From NCBI RefSeq assembly GCF_002873395.1, contig NZ_MCUV01000035.1, positions 165,121 to 229,120 on the forward strand: 64,000 bases of DNA, read 5' to 3'. The notes under the pieces are model-generated. The model did no database searches. It was not told the DNA's origin and worked only from the letters and a program-made list of their open reading frames with translations. Positions 10,014 through 18,278 of this stretch are shown here, in pieces. The translations under genes and the position numbers were made by a program. Origin of the DNA: Vibrio sp. 10N.286.49.B3. Lineage in GTDB: Bacteria > Pseudomonadota > Gammaproteobacteria > Enterobacterales > Vibrionaceae. Position 1 is the stretch's first letter. Each line of letters begins with the position of its first letter.

Positions 10014-11378
10014 ATGTCTTCACAGGCCCCATTAACTTGGCTAGAAACATTTCGTAGCTATGCTGATAAACGTCTACTTTGGGTGTTTATGCTTGGCTGC
10101 TCTAGTGGTTTTCCATGGGTTTTAATTGGTTCTAACATGTCAGGCTGGTTATCCGATGCTGGGTTAACTCGGGCTGCCATTGGTTATTTTGGTTCGGTAT
10201 TTGTTGTTTTTGCCATCAACTTTCTCTGGGCTCCACTGATTGATCGCGTAAAACTTCCCTTACTGCATGCTTCGCTTGGTCAACGCCGTAGTTGGATATT
10301 GCTTTGTCAGGCGATGATCCTGGTTTGTACATTACTGATCGCTGGTACAAATCCTGCTAATGATTTGATGTTAACCTCGCTATTAGCGCTTGGTATTGCT
10401 ATTTCAGCCGCTACGCATGATATTGCCATCGATGCATTCCGTATCGATACATTTCCAAAGTCGGAAGCGCATAAGCTCCCACAAGCCTCCGCAATGGCTG
10501 TGATTGGTTGGTGGACAGGATATTCATTACCTGGCTATCTAGCCTTTGTAAATGCAGATTCAATTGGCTGGAATGGTGTTTATTATGGCATGGCTATCAT
10601 TATGGTCATTCTCATGTTTTTTACTCTACTCGTTGGTGAACCTCAAACGCACCGCGAGCAGTTGCAAGCAGAAGCTGAAGCGCGCCACGGTAAGGTCGTC
10701 GGCTCAAAAGTCATGGCTTGGATCAGTGTGACAGTACTTGAACCTTTTTATGACTTTTTTAAGCGCAATGGCGTTCAAGTTGCCATTACCCTGCTATTGT
10801 TCGTCTTTTTGTTCAAAATTGGTGAAGCATTCTTAGGTCGAATGTCGATTCCTTTCTACAAAGATGTCGGATTTAGTAATGAACAAATTGGTTATTATTC
10901 AAAGCTTATTGGCTGGAGTGCAACGGTCCTATTCACATTAGTCGGCAGTGCCTTTAATGTTCGATTTGGTATTGTGAAAGGCTTGATGATCGGCGGAATT
11001 GCAATGTCGGCAAGTAACATTATGTTTGCTTGGATCGCTAAAGTTGGCCCTAACGAGCACCTATTTTTAGCCACTATTATTGTTGATAACTTTACTACCG
11101 CATTTTCAACCGTCGCCTTTGTTTCTTTCTTAACCATATTAACTGGGCAAGCTTTTTCTGCTACACAATATGCATTATTAGCTTCACTCGGTAATCTTGG
11201 TCGAACTACGCTAGCATCATTTAGTGGCGAACTCGTTGACTACTTAGATAACTGGTCGCAGTTTTTCTTAATTACCGCACTAATGGTTATTCCTAGCCTA
11301 CTTATGCTGTATTCATTGCGCCATTATTTTAATGCTATTTTAGATAAAGCTCGTAAAAGCGCTCAGGAAGATAAGTAA
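10014..11378 (+). CDS. ampG: AmpG-type muropeptide permease (MFS)
   Basis: AmpG imports GlcNAc-anhydroMurNAc peptides from the periplasm during cell wall recycling, which also feeds beta-lactamase induction. The 454 residues form an MFS protein of about 12 helices. Family marks include LWVFMLGCSSGFPWVLIG at the N-terminus, the LWAPLIDRVKLP loop, RRSWILLCQ, the charged HDIAIDAFRID helix, and LLASLGNLGRTTLASFSGEL. The ATG has AAGGA upstream. MltA at 16609 releases the kind of muropeptide that AmpG imports, although the two genes are apart. Confidence 0.92.
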   Translation: MSSQAPLTWLETFRSYADKRLLWVFMLGCSSGFPWVLIGSNMSGWLSDAGLTRAAIGYFGSVFVVFAINFLWAPLIDRVKLPLLHASLGQRRSWILLCQAMILVCTLLIAGTNPANDLMLTSLLALGIAISAATHDIAIDAFRIDTFPKSEAHKLPQASAMAVIGWWTGYSLPGYLAFVNADSIGWNGVYYGMAIIMVILMFFTLLVGEPQTHREQLQAEAEARHGKVVGSKVMAWISVTVLEPFYDFFKRNGVQVAITLLLFVFLFKIGEAFLGRMSIPFYKDVGFSNEQIGYYSKLIGWSATVLFTLVGSAFNVRFGIVKGLMIGGIAMSASNIMFAWIAKVGPNEHLFLATIIVDNFTTAFSTVAFVSFLTILTGQAFSATQYALLASLGNLGRTTLASFSGELVDYLDNWSQFFLITALMVIPSLLMLYSLRHYFNAILDKARKSAQEDK

Positions 11379-11495
11379 ACATCTCCGTGAAAATAGCGGA
11401 TGCCTGCGACTTATATACAGTTTAAATACGCTTTAAGTCGCTTCAATTCGCTCTATATAACTGAACATCTTACATGACAGAAGCATGGATGCCTG

Positions 11496-12185
11496 TTACG
11501 GATACATACCGCGACCAAACAAGTTAAATACTCGAGCAACACCTTGAGTAAACATCATAGGTTGAGTCAATATGGTCAAACAAAGGCAGTCTTCTCCTTC
11601 TTTGGTGTACGGTGAGTGCTTAATTGAGCCATCAGTTTGGATAAAATCGCCTACCTCATATTGAGCAAAGTCATCACTAAAGCGGCCATGCAAAACTAAC
11701 GTCGACTCAAGCCCTTTATGCGTATGCTGAGGGACTTTAACACCTTCATTCATATATAATAAGTTAACGCGCTGATCCTCCCCTAGCGCCACTTCAGCAC
11801 TAAAGACTTTGCCACCGTAACTTGTCCAACTCCCAATCAAATGTGCGATTGAATGTAATGGTTTGGGCAATGCAAACTGTTTATCATTTACATAAACAAA
11901 AGCCTCTGAAGCCGTTTTTTCAACTTTAAGCTCATCTAGCGTTTTCATTTCAAGCTCTAGAATATGATCTAAAGCACTTTCATCCATCATATTGTTCTGG
12001 GCAAAAAGCGTACTATCCTCAACCGTGGCTTGCTCTAACAACTCGGCTTGATGAATTTCATGCTCTGTCACTATGGCGTGACAATGAGAACAAGCATTGA
12101 TATGCACCGCAATAGCAATACCATCAACCGCTTCGATCTCCCCATTGGCATAATTAATTAATAAATCGTGTTGTGGATGATGCAT
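11496..12185 (-). CDS. chrR: ChrR family zinc-dependent anti-sigma factor
   Basis: ChrR proteins hold an ECF sigma factor inactive and release it under singlet oxygen or organic peroxide. The N-terminal anti-sigma domain has the zinc motif His28-x3-Cys32-x2-Cys35, plus His6. The C-terminal cupin domain keeps metal ligands His154, His156, Glu160 and His190, matching the pattern known for the Rhodobacter protein. The 229 residues are normal length. It is coupled to the sigma gene by a TAATG overlap. The photolyase and cyclopropane fatty acid genes often linked to this pair are not beside it here. Confidence 0.9.
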   Translation of the reverse strand: MHHPQHDLLINYANGEIEAVDGIAIAVHINACSHCHAIVTEHEIHQAELLEQATVEDSTLFAQNNMMDESALDHILELEMKTLDELKVEKTASEAFVYVNDKQFALPKPLHSIAHLIGSWTSYGGKVFSAEVALGEDQRVNLLYMNEGVKVPQHTHKGLESTLVLHGRFSDDFAQYEVGDFIQTDGSIKHSPYTKEGEDCLCLTILTQPMMFTQGVARVFNLFGRGMYP

Positions 12186-12769
12186 TATCTCTGCTCCATA
12201 TTAATTAAATCTTTTAACTTTTCGACACCTAGCCGCAAGCGAGATTTAACCGTTCCAAGTGGAATGCTATAGATCTCCGCTACTTGATGCTGAGGTAAAT
12301 CATCAACATATATTGCTTTCACAACCAGCTTTTGCTTTTCTGGCAATGCATCTAAATAACTTAACACTTGCGCTTTTAGCAGGTCATTCTCGGCATTATC
12401 TGATTCCACAAATTCCGCTGGATAATTACCCTCTGGCCAAATATCTTCAGCATGGAGGTGCAACTCTTGACCACGCTGCTTACGCAAAGTATCAAAACAT
12501 AGATTTCGTGCTATGGTATAAATCCATGTCGACAATGCACTTTTACTGCCATCGAAGAGCGGCGCTTTTTGCCACACTATCGCTAATGTCTCTTGTACCA
12601 TCTCTAATGCAACTTGCTCATTGCCCATATACTTAAACGTAAAAGGCTTTAAACGTGGCGAAAAGTAATGAAAGATCAATGCAAATGCTCGCTTATCTTT
12701 CTGTTTTACTTTTTCCATGCAATCAGACCACTCTTGCTTACTAAAGGTCTGCGAACTATCAGATGTCAT
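12185..12769 (-). CDS. rpoE: ECF RNA polymerase sigma factor, RpoE/ECF11-like
   Basis: This is a 194-residue ECF sigma factor. Region 2 covers about residues 20-95, with ALEMVQETLAIVWQKAPLF and STWIYTIARNLCFDTLRK. Region 4 covers about 130-185, with LPEKQKLVVKAIYVDDLPQ and the helix-turn-helix IYSIPLGTVKSRLRLGVEKL. The partner ChrR gene follows with overlapping stop and start, which places it in the singlet-oxygen type rather than the envelope-stress RpoE with RseA. I looked for the ECF11-type promoter upstream and did not find a clean match. Confidence 0.88.
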   Translation of the reverse strand: MTSDSSQTFSKQEWSDCMEKVKQKDKRAFALIFHYFSPRLKPFTFKYMGNEQVALEMVQETLAIVWQKAPLFDGSKSALSTWIYTIARNLCFDTLRKQRGQELHLHAEDIWPEGNYPAEFVESDNAENDLLKAQVLSYLDALPEKQKLVVKAIYVDDLPQHQVAEIYSIPLGTVKSRLRLGVEKLKDLINMEQR

Positions 12770-13036
12770 TGCTGCGCCTTTTATTCACTATCACGACTTA
12801 GTTTTAAGCTTAGTCAAACATTTGATGTTTAAGTAAAACAAACCGACTGCGAGAAGTAATATGTGAAGAAAAAGTCAATAACAGAAATATTCAGCTTAAA
12901 AAAGCGCACCGAAAGCCAATCTACTCTACCCATATACGCACTATCATTATGAAAGATCATCATCGGATGTTTTTTTTATTGCTTTCCATTTTGCTAGCGG
13001 TATCCTTCTGCCCATCATTTTTTATTAGGTTGCAAT

Positions 13037-13918
13037 GTGAATATTACGGTTCTTGGTCTTGGTGCCATTGGCTCATTATGGGCATATCATTTAAATCAGG
13101 CTGGGCATAATGTTCATGCCTGGACGCGTCATAACCAAACCACTACCTCATTGCAATATGATCAACAGCCAAGCATCCAGTTTGCTAGCAATGACGTTAA
13201 CCAACTTGCTCATTGCGATCTATTGCTTGTCACCGTTAAAGCCTGGCAAGTAGAACAAGCACTCACCCCGTTACTGCCTCACCTACACCCAGATTGTATT
13301 CTTGTTTTAATGCACAACGGTATGGGGGCGATTGATGACATAAAAGCGCAGATAAATCACCACCCACTGGTCTTAGCCACGACAACTCAAGCCGCTTTTA
13401 AGCCATCAGCGAATCAAGTTTTGCATACTGGTCACGGACAAACACAATTAGGTGGCGCTAATCTCGCTGGATCGCAGTGCCAATTTCTACAAGATGTGTT
13501 TAACCATGCTTTAGCGACAACGAAGTGGAATAACAGCATTGAGACTGCCCTGTGGCAAAAGTTAGCGATTAACTGTGCTATCAACCCATTAACGGCTTTA
13601 CTACAATGTAATAATGGTCATCTTGCACAAGAGCAATATCAGAAGCAGCTACAAAGTATTACAGAAGAAGTGGCACAGGTGATGCAGGCTGAAGGGATAA
13701 ATTGTACCGCCTCTCAACTAAAAGAGACCATTGATAGCGTTATTGCAGCGACAACAAAAAATTACTCATCGATGCAACAAGATGTCCACCATCAACGTCA
13801 AACTGAAATTGATTTTATTACTGGCTACCTACTCAAAAAAGCCATACAGCATAATATTCAAACACCTGAAAATGCACATTTATTTTCTTTGATTAAACAA
13901 AAAGAACCAAGGTCATAG
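13037..13918 (+). CDS. panE: 2-dehydropantoate 2-reductase
   Basis: PanE reduces ketopantoate to pantoate with NADPH for CoA synthesis. The start is GTG at 13037; the overlapping ATG at 13035 runs into TGA at once, and AGGT lies just upstream. The N-terminal Rossmann motif is VLGLGAIGSLWAYHL. Further motifs are LLVTVKAWQVEQAL, VLMHNGMG, ALWQKLAINCAINPLTALL (with the catalytic-region Lys) and a C-terminal helix region. The 293 residues are normal. csdA begins one base after its stop, so they are cotranscribed. Confidence 0.9.
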   Translation: MNITVLGLGAIGSLWAYHLNQAGHNVHAWTRHNQTTTSLQYDQQPSIQFASNDVNQLAHCDLLLVTVKAWQVEQALTPLLPHLHPDCILVLMHNGMGAIDDIKAQINHHPLVLATTTQAAFKPSANQVLHTGHGQTQLGGANLAGSQCQFLQDVFNHALATTKWNNSIETALWQKLAINCAINPLTALLQCNNGHLAQEQYQKQLQSITEEVAQVMQAEGINCTASQLKETIDSVIAATTKNYSSMQQDVHHQRQTEIDFITGYLLKKAIQHNIQTPENAHLFSLIKQKEPRS

Positions 13919-13919
13919 C

Positions 13920-15140
13920 ATGCTTGATAACTTTAATATTGATGCTATTCGAGCTCAATTTCCTGCTTTACAACAAAGCATTAATGATGAACCTTTAATC
14001 TACTTAGACAGTGCAGCGACAAGTCAAAAGCCACAAGCCGTTATCGATGCCATCAGTCAGTATTATTCAACTCAAAATGCCAATGTTCATCGCGGCAGTC
14101 ACAGCCTGACTGCTCGTGCAACCAATCAATTTGAAGCTGCTCGAACAACAGTAGCAGAATTTATTGGTGCGAATTCGCCGAAAGAGATTATCTGGACTCG
14201 TGGAGCGACTGAAGCTCTCAATTTAATTGCTCAAACCTATGCGCGCAGTCACTTACAGCCTGGTGATGAGATATTAGTTAGTGAAATGGAGCACCACGCC
14301 AATATTGTTCCATGGCAAATAGTCGCAGAGCAAACAGGCGCTAAGGTTGTAAAAATTCCGATGACGGCAACCTGCCAATTTGATAATGATGCCTTTAAAG
14401 CGCTGTTGTCAGAAAAAACAAAAATTGTCGCTATTGCCCATATTACCAATGTCACTGGAACTCGACAGCCGATCGAAGATATTATTAAACTATCACATGC
14501 TGTTGATGCCATTGTAGTGGTTGATGGTGCGCAGGGTATCGTGCATGAGACGGTGGATGTTTGTGAATTAGGTGCTGATTTTTATGTTTTCTCAGGTCAT
14601 AAGCTTTATGCCCCAGCAGGCATTGGAGTGCTATATGGTAAGTTAGCACTGCTAGAAGCGATGCCCCCGTGGCATGGCGGAGGCAAGATGGTTAAAAATG
14701 TCTCTTTCTCTGGTACGACTTACTCTGAATTGCCAGGGAAATTTGAAGCTGGAACCCCTAATGTCGCTGGTGCGATCGCCTTAGCGACTGCGATCACTTG
14801 GCTTGAGCAGTACCCAAAGCAGCAAGTTGAACAACATATACATCACTTACAACAGTCAGCGTATCAAGCGTTATCAGCGATTGAGGATATTCGCATCCTT
14901 GGTTACCAAGCTAAGGCGAGCGTGATTACTTTTGTTATTGATGAGGTTCACCACCAAGATATTGCAACGCTACTCGACCAGCAAGCCATTGCCGTTCGTG
15001 CTGGACATCACTGTGCACACCCGTTGATGGATGCATTAGGAGTAAAAGGGACAGTACGTGTGTCATTTGCGCTTTATAACACGGTTGAAGAAGTGAATAT
15101 GTTGATCAGTGCGATTAAAAAAGCGGTGGATATACTGTAG
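13920..15140 (+). CDS. csdA: Cysteine desulfurase CsdA
   Basis: CsdA is a PLP enzyme that removes sulfur from cysteine as an enzyme-bound persulfide. The 406 residues fit group II desulfurases. Visible marks are YLDSAATSQKP, ANVHRGSHSLTA, EMEHHANIVPWQ, VDGAQG, the PLP-binding Lys228 in SGHKLYAP and the catalytic Cys365 in RAGHHCAHP. SufS is a close relative, but the nearby CsdE-type acceptor and TcdA (CsdL) genes point to the CSD system. It converges with csdE across a 36-bp palindrome. Confidence 0.92.
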   Translation: MLDNFNIDAIRAQFPALQQSINDEPLIYLDSAATSQKPQAVIDAISQYYSTQNANVHRGSHSLTARATNQFEAARTTVAEFIGANSPKEIIWTRGATEALNLIAQTYARSHLQPGDEILVSEMEHHANIVPWQIVAEQTGAKVVKIPMTATCQFDNDAFKALLSEKTKIVAIAHITNVTGTRQPIEDIIKLSHAVDAIVVVDGAQGIVHETVDVCELGADFYVFSGHKLYAPAGIGVLYGKLALLEAMPPWHGGGKMVKNVSFSGTTYSELPGKFEAGTPNVAGAIALATAITWLEQYPKQQVEQHIHHLQQSAYQALSAIEDIRILGYQAKASVITFVIDEVHHQDIATLLDQQAIAVRAGHHCAHPLMDALGVKGTVRVSFALYNTVEEVNMLISAIKKAVDIL

Positions 15141-15163
15141 GGAAACCGTGCTGAATCACGCCT

Positions 15164-15199
15164 ACTTAATCACTTAGTTAAATAACTAAGTGATTAAGT
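15164..15199. repeat. 36-bp perfect palindrome between csdA and csdE
   Basis: ACTTAATCACTTAGTTA (15164-15180) and TAACTAAGTGATTAAGT (15183-15199) are exact reverse complements separated by AA. It lies in the gap between two convergent genes and could fold in RNA from both strands. No U tract follows on either side, so it is not a classic intrinsic terminator, though it may still end or protect both messages. Confidence 0.7.
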
Positions 15200-15227
15200 C
15201 GCTAAGTTGAAAATTTGACAGTAAAAG

Positions 15228-15656
15228 CTACTGAGTGATGGTTTGTATTTGTTCAACAATCGCTTTTAAGCCATTACCACGCGAAGCACTTAAATGATCA
15301 ATAAGACCAATGCTTGCAAAATACTGATCAATATCAAATGACTGGATTTGCTGTGCCGTTTTACCATCAAACGCAGCTAATACTAACGCTATCAAGCCTC
15401 GTACAATGCGCGCATCTGAATCAATAAAAAAGTACCAACGATCATCAACTTTATCACTCACTAGCCAGACTAAGCTTTCACAACCTGATACCGTCACTTG
15501 ATCACTTTTTAAGTCATCTGGCATTTTAGGCAGTTGCTTACCCCATTGAATAACTTGACGATAGCGGTCTTCCCACCCCGAAAAACCACTCATTATAGAG
15601 ACAATGTTGTCAGGCGTAATATCGGAGCCAAATGGTGAAGCTAAAAAAGGTGTCAT
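15228..15656 (-). CDS. csdE: Sulfur acceptor protein CsdE (SufE-like)
   Basis: CsdE takes the persulfide sulfur from CsdA and passes it on. The start chosen is the ATG at 15654-15656 (142 residues); a TTG six codons upstream, right after the tcdA stop, is possible but less likely. The active cysteine lies in VSGCESLVW, at residue 59 from this start. Other family marks are WEDRYRQVIQWGKQLPKMP, DSDARIVRGLIALVLAAFDGKT and HLSASRGNGLKAIVEQI. It follows tcdA closely on the same strand, while csdA faces it. Confidence 0.9.
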   Translation of the reverse strand: MTPFLASPFGSDITPDNIVSIMSGFSGWEDRYRQVIQWGKQLPKMPDDLKSDQVTVSGCESLVWLVSDKVDDRWYFFIDSDARIVRGLIALVLAAFDGKTAQQIQSFDIDQYFASIGLIDHLSASRGNGLKAIVEQIQTITQ

Positions 15657-15675
15657 AAGAGAAGTTCCCGTCAAT

Positions 15676-16482
15676 CTATCGGTATTTTTGAATCAGTTTT
15701 TCAACAATTCGCGATACAGCAACAAAGCCAAAAGTCGCCGTCACCACCGTTGCTGCGCCAAAACCACTGGCACAATCCATACGCTTTGGACCATCAGCCG
15801 TCGCCTTCACGCCGCATACCGAACCATCAGCTTGTGGGTACTTCAGTTGCTCCGTTGAAAAAACACAATCGATACCAAATTTACGCGCTGGATTTTTCGT
15901 AAAGTTATGATGACGTCGCAATGTATCTTTGATTTTTTTCGCCAATGGATCTTGAATCGTCTTGGTCAAATCAGCCACGGTAATCTGTGTTGGATCGGTT
16001 TGCCCACCAGCACCACCAATCGTGATCACTTTAATTTTATTGCTACGACAGTACGCTAATAACGAAGCCTTAGCTTTAACGCTATCAATCGCATCAAGCA
16101 CATAATCGTACTCTTTGGTAAGATATTCGCCTTGATTATCTGGTCCAATAAAATCATCGATCAAGTTAATTTTACATTCTGGATTAATCAGCTTCACTCG
16201 CTCAGCCATGACTTCAATTTTACTTTGACCAACGGTGCCTGACATTGCATGGATCTGACGATTAATATTGGTGACACAAACATCATCCATATCAATTAAG
16301 GTTAACTCACCAACACCAGTACGAGCCAGCGCTTCAACAGCCCATGAACCAACGCCACCAATCCCGATCACACACACATGTGCCGCTCGTAAAATTTCAA
16401 CTTCACTACGCCCATAAAGACGACGTGTACCGCCAAAGCGTTGTTCGTAGTTTTCTGAAGCTGGTTCGGTCAATTCTCGCAT
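15676..16482 (-). CDS. tcdA: tRNA threonylcarbamoyladenosine dehydratase TcdA (CsdL)
   Basis: TcdA is an E1-like enzyme that uses ATP to convert t6A37 of tRNA to its cyclic form; it works with the CsdA-CsdE sulfur pair. I chose the ATG at 16482, giving MRELTEPASENYEQRFGGTR and 268 residues, the family length; the frame runs seven codons further through ATG and TTG but there it abuts the mltA terminator. Motifs are the nucleotide loop GIGGVGSWAVEALARTG, the DMDDVCVTNINRQ adenylation segment and DAIDSVKAK. Gene order tcdA-csdE. Confidence 0.92.
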   Translation of the reverse strand: MRELTEPASENYEQRFGGTRRLYGRSEVEILRAAHVCVIGIGGVGSWAVEALARTGVGELTLIDMDDVCVTNINRQIHAMSGTVGQSKIEVMAERVKLINPECKINLIDDFIGPDNQGEYLTKEYDYVLDAIDSVKAKASLLAYCRSNKIKVITIGGAGGQTDPTQITVADLTKTIQDPLAKKIKDTLRRHHNFTKNPARKFGIDCVFSTEQLKYPQADGSVCGVKATADGPKRMDCASGFGAATVVTATFGFVAVSRIVEKLIQKYR

Positions 16483-16503
16483 GCTAAAACCCATACAATT
16501 CAA

Positions 16504-16537
16504 TAGAAAAAAGAAGAGTGCGTTTTATACGCACTCT
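16504..16537 (-). terminator. Terminator of mltA
   Basis: On the minus strand, AGAGTGCG pairs perfectly with CGCACTCT around a 7-base loop (16515-16537), followed by TCTTTTTTC. It separates mltA from tcdA and ends about 20 bases before the chosen tcdA start. Confidence 0.85.
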
Positions 16538-16608
16538 TGATGGAAAAGTCTAGATATAAGCCTTTTACTGCACTTGATTATATCAATTCAGCCGCTTGTC
16601 TCATGGCA

Positions 16609-17706
16609 TTACTTCTTTTCTGGTATTGACCATGGAGCCTGTGTTGGAGAGTCTTGTAAACCTAACTTCCATACGCGACCAAAGTGCTTATAGTGACCGG
16701 CCTCTGTTCCAGCCCTTGAACCCATACCATGGTATAGATCAAAATGATTTTGCTTAACCGCACCACCAGTATCGAGTACCAATAATAAACGCAGTTGGTG
16801 AACACCACTCCATGAACCATCAGGATTAAGTAATGGTACTTCCGCGAGAATCGGGGTACCCATTGGCGCAAGAGATCGATCTCCAGCCACCGATGCCATT
16901 GGCAATAGTGGAATGCCAGCCGAACCAGTTACTGGCGCTGCATCTTTAGGAGCAAAGAAAACGTAGGATGGGTTTTGCTCAAGTAACTCACGCACAACAC
17001 TCGGTTCATTCGCCATCACCCATTCTTTAATCGCTTTGAGTGACATATCTTCACGAGCCACCTCACCACGTTCTATCAACACGCGACCAATACTGACATA
17101 AGGTCGGTTATTTTTTCCCGCATACGCAAAATATTCTAAAGAATCATCGTCACCGAAATGAACAAAACCACTGCCTTGAACTTCCATGATAAAAGGGTCG
17201 ATCCAGTTCGCGGCATAACCTAGCTCTAGACCTTCACCTTCCAATGCTCCCGCATAAATTTCACTACGAGTAGGACAATGTGTATCGCAATTTGGCATGC
17301 CATAAACAGGGAAAGTAAACTCGGCATCGGGCTCATGGCGCAACTCGATTACAGGTGAAAAGTAGCCAGTAAATAATACGTTTCCTTTGCCATCTCCCCC
17401 GCCATATTGAGCAGATTGAATACCAAAATCACTCAATTCACTCGGATCGCCACTAGTTAACGCCCAAGCCTCTAACTGCTGGTAAAGCGATTGATAGATT
17501 TTAGCCATAGAAGGGGATCGCTTTAATACTTCTGCCGCTTGCTCAGAAAAATTTTGGTAATCACGAGGGGTTTGAGAGTCTATCATTTCAACTTCATTTA
17601 ATATCGTTGAAAATGTATCGTTCGAATACTGCTGAGCACGATCCGTTGGCTGCACACAACCAAATAGCACTACCATAGAAAGCAGTGGAGTGAGTTTTTT
17701 TATCAC
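16609..17706 (-). CDS. mltA: Membrane-bound lytic murein transglycosylase A
   Basis: MltA is an outer-membrane lipoprotein that cleaves peptidoglycan glycan strands with formation of 1,6-anhydroMurNAc. I chose the GTG at 17706: AAGGA sits eight bases before it and the result, MIKKLTPLLSMVVLFGC, is a clean lipoprotein signal; the ATG three codons upstream overlaps that ribosome site. Family marks are FTGYFSPVIELR, GYAANWIDPFIMEVQGSGFV, GSAGIPLLPMASVAGDRS and the catalytic region LVLDTGGAVKQNHFDLYHGMGSRAG. The 365 residues are normal. Confidence 0.92.
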   Translation of the reverse strand: MIKKLTPLLSMVVLFGCVQPTDRAQQYSNDTFSTILNEVEMIDSQTPRDYQNFSEQAAEVLKRSPSMAKIYQSLYQQLEAWALTSGDPSELSDFGIQSAQYGGGDGKGNVLFTGYFSPVIELRHEPDAEFTFPVYGMPNCDTHCPTRSEIYAGALEGEGLELGYAANWIDPFIMEVQGSGFVHFGDDDSLEYFAYAGKNNRPYVSIGRVLIERGEVAREDMSLKAIKEWVMANEPSVVRELLEQNPSYVFFAPKDAAPVTGSAGIPLLPMASVAGDRSLAPMGTPILAEVPLLNPDGSWSGVHQLRLLLVLDTGGAVKQNHFDLYHGMGSRAGTEAGHYKHFGRVWKLGLQDSPTQAPWSIPEKK

Positions 17707-17775
17707 GTAGGTCATCCTTAAAATAGATTACTAAGAATCATGGCACTCTCATGCCAAAATCTCAATGTCTATACC

Positions 17776-18192
17776 TTAACGAAGCGGAGTTTTCACATGA
17801 TCTTTACGCATAAAAGTTGGATTATAATAAGACCCTAACTCTAACGTTAATTCTGAGTAGTCCGTACCCGTTACTTTTAAAACGTAATCTTGATCCCCCA
17901 CACGGTAGCGGATCGATTTACCATCAAAATCAAATTGAGTGGTGATAGTTGCCCCTCTGCGTGATATCCCCTCCTCATTGATATGTAATTCATCTTTATT
18001 ATAACTCGCTACTTTTTGCTCAATCCAAACGCCATAAATTAAACTATTAGGAGTATGGGTACTGGTATAGCGCGTATATAAATTCGCATACACAGCAATG
18101 ACAACCACAGAGCCAATCAATGCAAAAAATAATAATAGGTGCTCGAGCGATTTACGCGACTTGGGAATAATCTCTGATTCTATCTGTTCCAT
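17776..18192 (-). CDS. DUF2850 family inner-membrane protein
   Basis: This is a 138-residue protein of unknown function. It has a basic cytoplasmic N-terminus, one membrane helix (about residues 18-41, LLLFFALIGSVVVIAVYANLY), then a soluble domain with IYGVWIEQKVASYNKDELHI and beta-rich segments. I recognise it as the DUF2850 family, which I recall as mostly vibrio-specific and next to argA. It is divergent from argA, with 86 bases between them. Membership is moderately sure; no role can be stated. Confidence 0.75.
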   Translation of the reverse strand: MEQIESEIIPKSRKSLEHLLLFFALIGSVVVIAVYANLYTRYTSTHTPNSLIYGVWIEQKVASYNKDELHINEEGISRRGATITTQFDFDGKSIRYRVGDQDYVLKVTGTDYSELTLELGSYYNPTFMRKDHVKTPLR

Positions 18193-18230
18193 GATATCTC
18201 AGTAAAAGTAAAAAAAATCTTGCTCAAAAA

Positions 18231-18244
18231 AGAATAAAAAGTCA
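18231..18244 (+). promoter_or_regulatory. Possible ARG box (ArgR site) before argA
   Basis: AGAATAAAAAGTCA matches 12 of 14 positions of the ARG box core TGAATWWWWATTCA. It lies 35 bases before the argA start. ArgR usually binds two boxes three bases apart; the neighbouring 18 bases match poorly, so this remains a candidate. Confidence 0.4.
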
Positions 18245-18278
18245 ATATTTAAGCATAAAACACAAGGATGTCATTAAA

